Part shown: positions 8,418 through 15,860 of the stretch, piece by piece
Position numbering within the stretch: the stretch's first letter is position 1
Layout of the letters: each line of letters begins with the position of its first letter
Notes under the pieces: model-generated
What the model was told of the DNA's origin: nothing
The model's database searches: none
What the model saw: only the letters and a program-made list of their open reading frames with translations
From: Alphaproteobacteria bacterium SS10
GTDB lineage: Bacteria > Pseudomonadota > Alphaproteobacteria > TMED2
DNA: 64,000 nucleotides
Assembly: GCA_019192455.1 (NCBI GenBank)
Contig: JAHCML010000003.1
Span: forward strand, 1,189,848-1,253,847
Direction: 5' to 3'
Position numbers and translations under genes: made by a program

Positions 8418-9293
8418 TTAGTCATTGGCGAGCAGCTGGATAAGGCTGCTGGTGTCCCAGCGACCACCCTGCCGTGCCTGAACATGGGCATAGAATTGGT
8501 CCACCAGTGCCGTCACCGGCACACGGGCGCCAACCCGATCGGCCTCTTCAAGGCAGATGGCAAGGTCCTTGCGCATCCAGTCAACGGCGAAGCCGAAATC
8601 AAACTCACCCTGGATCATGGTCTCCGCGCGGTTTTCCATTTGCCAGGACTGCGCTGCGCCTTTCGAGATCGTCTCGATGACCTTGTTCATATCAATGCCG
8701 GCACGCTGGCCGAAATTGATAGCCTCTGACAGGCCTTGGAGGATGCCTGCGATACACATCTGGTTGCACATCTTAGCCATTTGGCCGTGCCCGGCCGGGC
8801 CAATATGGGTGACGTTGCGGGAATAGGCATCCATCACCGGCTCTCCACGGCCAAAGTCAGCATCCGTACCGCCAACCATGACTGTCAGGACACCGTTTTC
8901 GGCGCCTGCTTGGCCACCTGAAACCGGCGCATCAAGGAAGCCAACCCCCTGCCCCTTGGCGACTTCGTCCAACTCGCGGGCGAGCCCTGCTGATGCGGTG
9001 GTGTGATCAACCAGCAAGCCGCCCGATGCTAAGCCGGCCAGGACACCGTTCTCACCATGAACGACGGATCGCACGTCATCGTCATTACCCACACAGGTGA
9101 ACACGATCTCAGCGCCTTCAGCGGCCTCTTTAGGCGTCATGGCAGCACGGCCACCATACTCCTTGGCCCAGGCCTCAGCTTTAGCAGTCGTGCGGTTATA
9201 AACCGCCACATTGTGTCCGGCTTTGGTCAGGTAACCGGCCATTGGATGGCCCATAACGCCCAAGCCGACGAAAGCGACATTCTTTCCGCCCAT
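8418..9293 (-). CDS. NAD(P)-dependent beta-hydroxyacid dehydrogenase (3-hydroxyisobutyrate dehydrogenase family)
   Basis: Cytosolic oxidoreductase of the 6-phosphogluconate/beta-hydroxyacid dehydrogenase superfamily. Seen: GLGVMGHPMAGYL Rossmann motif at the N-terminus, DAPVSGGQAGAENG substrate-binding segment, and GHGQMAKMCNQM containing the catalytic Lys of the G-x-x-x-K-x-x-N pattern. It could reduce succinic semialdehyde, glyoxylate or tartronate semialdehyde as well as 3-hydroxyisobutyrate; the sequence does not decide. The ATG at 9293 has an AAGAGG 6 bases ahead, so I prefer it to the longer frame from 9335. About 291 residues, normal. It follows hflX on the same strand after about 98 bases. 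Confidence 0.9.
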   Translation of the reverse strand: MGGKNVAFVGLGVMGHPMAGYLTKAGHNVAVYNRTTAKAEAWAKEYGGRAAMTPKEAAEGAEIVFTCVGNDDDVRSVVHGENGVLAGLASGGLLVDHTTASAGLARELDEVAKGQGVGFLDAPVSGGQAGAENGVLTVMVGGTDADFGRGEPVMDAYSRNVTHIGPAGHGQMAKMCNQMCIAGILQGLSEAINFGQRAGIDMNKVIETISKGAAQSWQMENRAETMIQGEFDFGFAVDWMRKDLAICLEEADRVGARVPVTALVDQFYAHVQARQGGRWDTSSLIQLLAND

Positions 9294-9317
9294 GAAAAAC
9301 CTCTTACTTTCTGATGG

Positions 9318-9335
9318 TTGAGCCTGCTTGCTCAA
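9318..9335 (-). other. short hairpin between hflX and the oxidoreductase gene
   Basis: TTGAGC/GCTCAA arms of 6 bases with a 6-base loop lie in the 98-base gap between hflX and the reductase gene. No U-run follows, so termination is not shown; it could mark partial transcript separation. Confidence 0.25.
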
Positions 9336-9391
9336 GCTAATGATGCGTCACCGGGAACGGTTGCCGCGAAATCTGGAATGGCATTAGGCCG

Positions 9392-10783
9392 CTATTCAGC
9401 CGCTGTTTCAAGCGTTTCGAGAGCAGGTGCCGGGGCATTCTCAATATCTGGGAAACGGGCCACAAACCGGTCGAAATCTGCATCCGTCAGTGCCACCACC
9501 ATCTGCAAACCAGTATCGGTGTCATCCCGCTCCAAAACCTGGCCACGATCATAGAGCCAGGATTGAACCTCACCCCGCTCGAACGGCACGGTAAACGACA
9601 TGATGCGGTGCTTCTGCCGTTGCAGGGTCGCAAGAAGGCGGATCAGATCATCACACCCCTCCCCGGTCATGGCGGAAACAGAAACGACACGGTCCCGATA
9701 CTCAGTCGCACGACGCCGCTTAGCGGCTGAGGCCGCCGCTTGGCTATCCCCCGCTGCCAATTGATCAGTCTTATTCAAAACCTCAATCAACCGCGGGTCG
9801 TTCGCGGTATCGATGCCGAGATCGGTTAGCACGGCCTCAACATCGGCCCGCTGTGCCTCGGTATCTATATGGGAGACATCGCGGACATGGAGGATCCAGT
9901 CAGCATTGGTGACCTCCTCCAATGTCGCACGGAAGGCGGCGACCAGCGTGGTCGGCAGGTTGGATACGAAACCAACCGTGTCAGACATGATGACCTTGAG
10001 GTCTGGAGCCAGATCAATGGCGCGCATGGTTGGATCAAGGGTGGCGAAGAGTAGATCCTCCGCCATCACATCAGCGCCTGATAAGCGATTGAACAATGTG
10101 GATTTACCGGCATTGGTATAGCCAACCAAAGCAATCACGGGGTAAGGCACCCTCGCCCGTGCATCGCGGTGCAGGCCACGGGTTCGGCGCACCTGCTCCA
10201 AATCCTTCCGGATGCGATCAATGCGGGTATCGATCAGGCGTCGGTCGATCTCGAGTTGGCTCTCACCTGGACCGCCGATAAACCCAAGGCCCCCGCGCTG
10301 TCGTTCAAGGTGGGTCCAGGACCGCACTAGTCTTGAGCGTTGATACTGCAATGCCGCTAGCTCAACCTGCAGCTTGCCCTCCGCCGTCTGCGCTCGGGCG
10401 CCAAAGATCTCCAGGATTAGGCCCGTTCGGTCGATAACCTTCATGGACCAGCGGCGTTCGAGATTGCGCTGCTGAACCGGCGTAAGCGGCCCGTCGACGA
10501 TGACTAGGCCGGCGCCGGTCTCATCGGCCAGCTCATCAATGTCATCGAGAATACGATTGGAAAACAGGGTCGCGGGCTTAGGCGCACGGACGCGCACCAA
10601 TTCAGCCGCGACGACGTCGAGACCAATTGCGGCTGCAAGGCCCACAGCCTCGGCCTGCCTGGCCTCTGGTTCGCGGTCGTTGGTGTCCCCACCGATTAGG
10701 GGGATGAGTACGATGGCGATGCTGGCATCACGACGCTTTTGGTCGTCGCCTGCCTGATCTGGGGTATCGGGTCCTGGTATCAA
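9392..10783 (-). CDS. hflX: GTPase HflX
   Basis: Ribosome-associated GTPase that rescues or splits stalled ribosomes under stress. Seen in 463 residues: N-terminal HflX domain with LFSNRILDD, the family linker GGPGESQLEIDRRLI near 170-184, then the G domain with G1 GYTNAGKST at 221-229, G3 DTVGF (MSDTVGFVSNLP) and G4 NKTD. The first usable codon is a TTG at 10783; no strong ribosome site is visible, so the exact start is uncertain. hfq lies about 36 bases upstream on the same strand, the usual hfq-hflX pair. Confidence 0.95.
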   Translation of the reverse strand: MIPGPDTPDQAGDDQKRRDASIAIVLIPLIGGDTNDREPEARQAEAVGLAAAIGLDVVAAELVRVRAPKPATLFSNRILDDIDELADETGAGLVIVDGPLTPVQQRNLERRWSMKVIDRTGLILEIFGARAQTAEGKLQVELAALQYQRSRLVRSWTHLERQRGGLGFIGGPGESQLEIDRRLIDTRIDRIRKDLEQVRRTRGLHRDARARVPYPVIALVGYTNAGKSTLFNRLSGADVMAEDLLFATLDPTMRAIDLAPDLKVIMSDTVGFVSNLPTTLVAAFRATLEEVTNADWILHVRDVSHIDTEAQRADVEAVLTDLGIDTANDPRLIEVLNKTDQLAAGDSQAAASAAKRRRATEYRDRVVSVSAMTGEGCDDLIRLLATLQRQKHRIMSFTVPFERGEVQSWLYDRGQVLERDDTDTGLQMVVALTDADFDRFVARFPDIENAPAPALETLETAAE

Positions 10784-10819
10784 TCCGGGCTCGTTATTGC
10801 TTTAGGTCAGCAGCCAAGC

Positions 10820-11077
10820 TTATGCCGGCTCAACCTCTGCCTCATCATCCGAGGGCTCGAATAACTGCACTGGCTGGGATGGCATGACGGTTGATATCGC
10901 ATGCTTGTAGACCAGTTGAGAGTGCGCATCGCGGCGGAGTAGCACCGAGAAGTTATCGAACCAGGTCACTATGCCCTGCAACTTCACCCCGTTCACGAGG
11001 AAGATCGTCACTGGCATTCTGCTCTTACGGATGCTGTTTAGAAATACATCCTGCACGTTCTGGCTTCGGTCTGACAT
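10820..11077 (-). CDS. hfq: RNA chaperone Hfq
   Basis: Hexameric Sm-like protein that pairs small RNAs with mRNAs. The 85-residue chain has Sm1 ([20 protein letters not shown]) and Sm2 ([11 protein letters not shown]) motifs and a short acidic tail ([11 protein letters not shown]). I took the ATG at 11077, which has AGGAG 7 bases before it, over a longer frame to 11113. hflX follows 36 bases later. In related bacteria Hfq helps translation of nitrogen regulators, and here it is in the same gene block as ntrBC/ntrYX, though that link is inferred from context only. Confidence 0.97.
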   Translation of the reverse strand: MSDRSQNVQDVFLNSIRKSRMPVTIFLVNGVKLQGIVTWFDNFSVLLRRDAHSQLVYKHAISTVMPSQPVQLFEPSDDEAEVEPA

Positions 11078-11179
11078 CGGAATACTCCTGAGCTTTTGGA
11101 GGGTTAGCCCCAACTCTTAATCGCTCTCTCCTGACAACACGTCGCCCCTTATTTAGTCTGGGGCTAGCCGCTTAAGCGC

Positions 11180-11893
11180 TTACATCGCATCGCCATCACG
11201 CAGATGGGCCTGGAGGGTTGGCAAGTCAAGAACTGCCAGGTCGGTTCCAGGTGGCACCGCGCGATTGAAAAATTGCCCCAAGGATGTCCCATGAATCAAG
11301 ACACCTGCGCAATTGCTGTTTTGTGCGCAGGCCATATCCACATCGGCATCGCCAAGGAACCATACGTTCGTGTTCTGCGCTTCACTGAGCTTTTTGCGAA
11401 CGATTCTTACGGGTGTGGGGTCTGGCTTGTCAGCTTCGGCATCACCGGCACCAAGCGCTGCGACAAAGTGGCTCCCCCACCCCAGATGCTCAATTTCAGC
11501 CCGCAAGAGCCGCCCGGTTTTGTTGCTAACGATCGCCAACGGCATCGCAGCAGCGGCGGCTTCAACAAGGTTCTGGGCCCCGTCGAGCAGAGTTAACTCA
11601 TCGAGGTGAACAGCTTCAAACGCAGCGATGTAGTGGTCCTTAGCGGCCTCCCATTCATCACCAAACAGGATGGGGAAGCTGTCGCGCGCCGACTTTCGGA
11701 CGTTGGCCTTGGATTCTTCAAGGGTCCAGGGCGCCTTCCCGAAGGCCTTGAAGGTATCGACCAGGGCTCGGTGAATGATTCCCCAGCTATCGACCAGGGT
11801 ATTATCCCAATCAAAGATCAGGGCGCTTGGCCTGCCTGCCTTGCCCGTGATGTCGCGAATTGCCGTTTGACTGGTTGCGCTTGCCTCGCTCAC
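11180..11893 (-). CDS. HAD-family hydrolase (phosphoglycolate phosphatase-like)
   Basis: Haloacid dehalogenase superfamily phosphatase of about 237 residues. Motif I FDWDNTLVDSW carries the nucleophile Asp and acid/base Asp; motif II IVSNKTG (Ser) precedes the Lys of motif III (EADKPDPTPV); motif IV is FLGDADVDM. The layout matches Gph-type phosphatases, substrate unknown. The GTG at 11893 overlaps the stop of the transaminase gene as GTGA, a typical coupling overlap, so I prefer it; an earlier GTG at 11902 would add three residues. hfq is about 100 bases downstream. Confidence 0.85.
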   Translation of the reverse strand: MSEASATSQTAIRDITGKAGRPSALIFDWDNTLVDSWGIIHRALVDTFKAFGKAPWTLEESKANVRKSARDSFPILFGDEWEAAKDHYIAAFEAVHLDELTLLDGAQNLVEAAAAAMPLAIVSNKTGRLLRAEIEHLGWGSHFVAALGAGDAEADKPDPTPVRIVRKKLSEAQNTNVWFLGDADVDMACAQNSNCAGVLIHGTSLGQFFNRAVPPGTDLAVLDLPTLQAHLRDGDAM

Positions 11894-12792
11894 GCCACCC
11901 ACCGGCTATCTGGGCCTGCCTCACCATCGGCATATTGCATATAGGCAGAGCGCAGACGTTGGCCCAGGCTGCCAGGGCGGCCATTCCCAACCGCATGGCC
12001 GTCGATCTCCACTACCGGCAGTAGGAAGGTCGTGGCCGACGAGACAAAGGCCTCCACGGCTTGGTAGGCCTCTTCCGGCTTAAACGCGCGCTCCTCGAAC
12101 TCCAGCCCCTCTGCTTCGGCAAACCGGAGTAATGAGGTACGGGTCACACCGCGAAGGATCTTGTTCTCAGCCGCCTGCCGGGTAACGAGCTTACCCTCGC
12201 GGGTCACAATCCATGCATTGCTGGACGATCCCTCGGTGATATAGCCGTCATCATCGACCATCCAGGCCTCAAACGCGCCCTTTTCGCTCGCCGCTTGCTT
12301 GGCAAGAACCTGAGGAAGCAGTGCTACTGATTTGATATCACGACGTTTCCAGCGAATATCTGGAACCGTCACAACCCGTACGCCGTGTTCTAACTGCGCC
12401 GTATGATCCATCTTGGCTGGCCGGACGGTAATGACGATTGAGCTGCCCTGATGGGTCCCTGGCTTGGGTGCACCGCCTGGGAACTTGAAGTCCCGGGCCG
12501 CAACACCGCGTGTAACCTGAATGTAGATCAGGGCATTCGCCATGCGGTTCCGGCGGATCAACTCATCAATCACCAGCTTCATGGCCGTCTCAGACATCGG
12601 CTGGGCAATCTGTAGTTCGCTCATGGAGCGCCATAGGCGGTCGTAATGCCCCTGGGCATCGACCATCCGGCCATGGCGGTAGCCAATCACCTCATAAACG
12701 CCATCGGCGAACTGATAACCGCGATCCTCAACATGGACCGCAGCCTCTTTCAGCGGGCAATAGCTACCATTGACATAAGCAATACGACTCAT
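11890..12792 (-). CDS. dat: D-amino-acid transaminase (PLP fold-type IV)
   Basis: Fold-type IV PLP enzyme that interconverts D-amino acids and 2-oxo acids. In 300 residues: YVNGSYCPLKEA start, VEDRGYQFADGVYEV, the PLP-binding Lys about residue 154 in RRDIKSVALLP, and the phosphate-binding EGSSSNAWIV. The DIKS context favours D-alanine/D-amino-acid transaminase over branched-chain transaminase or aminodeoxychorismate lyase. The ATG at 12792 was chosen because upstream residues in the longer frame overlap trkA and do not resemble the family. trkA ends 26 bases upstream, and the next gene overlaps by 4 bases. Confidence 0.9.
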   Translation of the reverse strand: MSRIAYVNGSYCPLKEAAVHVEDRGYQFADGVYEVIGYRHGRMVDAQGHYDRLWRSMSELQIAQPMSETAMKLVIDELIRRNRMANALIYIQVTRGVAARDFKFPGGAPKPGTHQGSSIVITVRPAKMDHTAQLEHGVRVVTVPDIRWKRRDIKSVALLPQVLAKQAASEKGAFEAWMVDDDGYITEGSSSNAWIVTREGKLVTRQAAENKILRGVTRTSLLRFAEAEGLEFEERAFKPEEAYQAVEAFVSSATTFLLPVVEIDGHAVGNGRPGSLGQRLRSAYMQYADGEAGPDSRWVA

Positions 12793-12817
12793 GGCGTAAC
12801 ACCTTGAAAAGGTTGAC

Positions 12818-14194
12818 TTAGAAGAACTCCAAGCGGACCGAGAACATCTTCTCAACCTGCTTGATTTGGGCAACGACCGATAGGATCACAACGCGATCCA
12901 GTGGCATGATCACGGTTTCCGGTGTCGGCATAATCACCGTGTCTTTGCGCACAATCGCCCCGATGATCAAGCCCGGTGGCAGATTAAGATCGCCGATCGC
13001 TTTGTTCACGATGCTCGACGTTTCTAGTGCCTCAGCATCTATGACTTCAGCGAAACCGTCACAGATACTGTGCGCGGATCGGATGCGACCTCTGCGCACA
13101 TGCTGCAGGATCGTTGATGCCGTAATAGCCCGTGGGCTGACCACCGCATCAATGCCAAGTGATGCAAGCAAAGGTCCGTAAGTGTTTTTGTTAATTAGGG
13201 TAATTGCCCGTTGGCTGCCATAGCGTTTAGCCAATAGTGAGCCGAGGATATTACCCTCATCATCATTGGTCACGCAGACCACAGTCTCGGTCTGGCCGAC
13301 ATTTGCCTCCGCCAGAATATTCGGGTCGAGGCCGTCGCCATTGATAACCGTCGTGCCGGGCAGCTTCTGCGCGATGTAACGGGCGCGCTCTTTGCCATGT
13401 TCGATGATGCGAACACTGGTACCGGGGTAGTTCTCTTCAATCTCTTCAGCCAGGACGAGACCGATATTCCCGCCACCAATCACCAGAATACGCCGTGCCT
13501 CTGGCTCTTCATGGCCAAAGGTGGCCATAGCGCGAGTGATGTGATCCTCATCCACGACAAAGTAGACCTGATCGCCAACCAGCAGCTGATCATCGCCTGT
13601 TGGCAGGAAAAAGCGGTCGTCACGAGAGATCGTGACGATCTTAATCGCTAAATCCGGGAACAATGACGTCAGCTGCCGCAACGGGGTGTTGACGATCGGG
13701 CAGTTCTCTTCACACAGCACGCCAATCAACCGGACCCTGCCATTGACCAGTGGGATCATATTGAAGGCGCCAGGCACTTGTAGGCGTCGCGAGATTGCCC
13801 GTGCCACCTCAATCTCTGGTGAGATGATCACATCTATGGGCATATGATCGCGGGAGAAAAGGTCCTGCCAAATCGGGCGGAGGTAGTCCTGTGCCCTCAC
13901 CCGCGCGATCTTGGTCGTCACATTGAACAGGGAGTGCGCGACCTGGCAGGCGATCATGTTCACCTCGTCCGCATAGGTCACGGCGATCAGCATGTCAGTA
14001 TCGGGTGCGCCGGCGCGTTCCAGCACGCTGGGCTGCGATGCCATCCCTTGAATGGCCTTCACATCCAGCGTTTGGCTTAACTCGCGTACGATATTGGGGT
14101 CGCTGTCGACAATCGTTACATCGTTGCCTTCAGCAGCCAGATAGCGCGCAATGTTGGAGCCGACCTGGCCGGCCCCGCAGATAATGACTTTCAT
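12818..14194 (-). CDS. trkA: Trk system potassium uptake regulator TrkA
   Basis: Peripheral membrane NAD-binding subunit that gates TrkH/TrkG potassium channels. The 458 residues hold two RCK units: ICGAGQVGSNIARYL with IVDSD at the N-terminus and ILVIGGGNIGLVLAEEI with IIEHG near the middle, each followed by a TrkA_C domain. Location directly downstream of ntrX is typical for this bacterial class. The membrane channel partner is not in this window. Confidence 0.96.
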   Translation of the reverse strand: MKVIICGAGQVGSNIARYLAAEGNDVTIVDSDPNIVRELSQTLDVKAIQGMASQPSVLERAGAPDTDMLIAVTYADEVNMIACQVAHSLFNVTTKIARVRAQDYLRPIWQDLFSRDHMPIDVIISPEIEVARAISRRLQVPGAFNMIPLVNGRVRLIGVLCEENCPIVNTPLRQLTSLFPDLAIKIVTISRDDRFFLPTGDDQLLVGDQVYFVVDEDHITRAMATFGHEEPEARRILVIGGGNIGLVLAEEIEENYPGTSVRIIEHGKERARYIAQKLPGTTVINGDGLDPNILAEANVGQTETVVCVTNDDEGNILGSLLAKRYGSQRAITLINKNTYGPLLASLGIDAVVSPRAITASTILQHVRRGRIRSAHSICDGFAEVIDAEALETSSIVNKAIGDLNLPPGLIIGAIVRKDTVIMPTPETVIMPLDRVVILSVVAQIKQVEKMFSVRLEFF

Positions 14195-14221
14195 GCCGAT
14201 AAAGCTACAGCAAGCGGGTTC

Positions 14222-14244
14222 GCCCCACCGATCAACGGCGGGGC
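14222..14244 (-). other. GC-rich hairpin between ntrX and trkA
   Basis: On the minus strand a 9-base stem (one G-U pair) with a 5-base loop: arms 14236-14244 and 14222-14230. It lies about 70 bases past the ntrX stop and 28 bases before the trkA start. No U-run follows, so it may be an attenuating or RNA-stabilising hairpin rather than a full terminator. Confidence 0.4.
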
Positions 14245-14312
14245 CGACGCCCGTATCTGATGCCTCTCAAGCAAAAAACTCAAGTGCAATCGGTCTTTAG
14301 CTGCTTTGTCGC

Positions 14313-15764
14313 TTAATTGACGGTTGGCGAGGTCGCCATATCGTCACTGCCACCGCTAAGCGAGGTACCGGCGGCACCGGCTTTCGCGCGCAGGCGATCC
14401 GAGCTCTGAACCCCAAGGGATTTGAGCTTCCGGTGAAGCGCTGAACGCTCCATGCCCACATAGGATGCGGTCCGGGAAATGTTGCCACCAAAGCGGTTCA
14501 CCTGGGCCATGAGGTACTCACGTTCGAACACTTCACGGGCCTCGCGCAGCGGTAGGCTCATGATTTCGGCACCACGCTCCCACTTCACGACGTCTGGTGC
14601 CTTGGCACCGATCTCACTTGGCAGCATATCGGCGCGGATCGGATCATCGGCTGCCATGATCAGCAGCCAGTCAATGACGTTGCGTAGCTGGCGGACATTG
14701 CCTGGCCAGTCATAGGCCTGAAGTGCAGCCATTGCGTCATCGCCAATCACCCGTGGCGCAAGGCCAGTGGTTTCGGAGGCAACGCTCATGAAATGGCGAA
14801 GCAGCACAGGGATGTCATCACGGCGCTCCATCAAGGCTGGAACTTCCAGCGGCACCACGTTTAGGCGGTAGTAGAGATCCTGGCGCAGCCGCCCTTCCTG
14901 CATTTCTTCCTGCAGATTGCGGTTACTGGCTGCAATCACGCGGACATCGACGGCGATCTTCTCAGCGCCACCAACCCGATGGAAGGTCTGCTCCTGAAGG
15001 ACGCGGACAATCTTACCCTGGGTCTCAAGCGGCAGGTCTGCAATCTCATCAAGGAGCAGCGTGCCACCATGGGCTTGCTCAAGCAGGCCAATCTTATGCT
15101 GCTGACCATCGGCGGTTTGGACCGCACCAAACAGCTCAGCTTCAAAGTTCTCTGGCCGCATAATGGCGCAGTTCAGAACGACAAAGGGGCCGTCCTTCCG
15201 GCGTGACTGCTCATGCAGGACACGGGCGACGACCTCTTTACCGGCACCTGGGGCACCGGTGATCAGCACACGGCTGTTGGTTGGAGCGACCCGCTCAATC
15301 GCTTGGCGAAGTTGGTTCACCTGGGACGACTTGCCGATCAACTCGTTAACCGCATTGGCGCGAACGCGAAGCTCTTTGTTCTCCCGGCGCAGACGGGCAG
15401 CTTCAACAGCGCGCTCAACGGTGAGGATCAGGCGGTCAGTCTTAAACGGCTTCTCGATGAAGTCGTAGGCACCCTTCTTAATGGCAGCGACGGCGGTCTC
15501 AACCGTGCCGTGGCCAGAGATCATCAGCACCGGCAGTGTTGGGTGCTCTTGGCGAAGAACCTCGAGGATGCCGAGGCCATCCATGCGGCTACCCTCAAGC
15601 CAGATATCCAATATCACCAGGTTTGGCTGACGGTTCTTAACCGCTGCGAGCGCTTGGTCGGCATCGGCCGCCTGGCGCGTTTCATAGCCATAATCGGTAA
15701 GGACATCGGCGATCATGCCGCGGATGTCCGCCTCATCATCCACAATCAAAATGTCATGGGCCAT
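14313..15764 (-). CDS. ntrX: response regulator NtrX
   Basis: DNA-binding response regulator partner of NtrY. Receiver domain with phospho-acceptor Asp53 (LVILDIWLEG), AAA+ domain with Walker A GAPGAGKE at 170-177 and Walker B LLLDEIADLP near 237, C-terminal Fis-type helix-turn-helix (MERSALHRKLKSLGV). The sigma-54 contact loop GAFTGA is missing: residues 211-224 read LFGAVQTADGQQHK instead. That loss is known for alphaproteobacterial NtrX and implies it does not activate sigma-54 in the classical way. 483 residues. It begins 96 bases after ntrY. Confidence 0.96.
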   Translation of the reverse strand: MAHDILIVDDEADIRGMIADVLTDYGYETRQAADADQALAAVKNRQPNLVILDIWLEGSRMDGLGILEVLRQEHPTLPVLMISGHGTVETAVAAIKKGAYDFIEKPFKTDRLILTVERAVEAARLRRENKELRVRANAVNELIGKSSQVNQLRQAIERVAPTNSRVLITGAPGAGKEVVARVLHEQSRRKDGPFVVLNCAIMRPENFEAELFGAVQTADGQQHKIGLLEQAHGGTLLLDEIADLPLETQGKIVRVLQEQTFHRVGGAEKIAVDVRVIAASNRNLQEEMQEGRLRQDLYYRLNVVPLEVPALMERRDDIPVLLRHFMSVASETTGLAPRVIGDDAMAALQAYDWPGNVRQLRNVIDWLLIMAADDPIRADMLPSEIGAKAPDVVKWERGAEIMSLPLREAREVFEREYLMAQVNRFGGNISRTASYVGMERSALHRKLKSLGVQSSDRLRAKAGAAGTSLSGGSDDMATSPTVN

Positions 15765-15860
15765 ATCGATTCAACGTTCCTGCGCTTGCCCCAAGGCGTA
15801 CCCGGCCCTCAGCCACTGCAATAAATGGCCAAGTCACTCCGGCGGATCGCCAGGGGTGTT

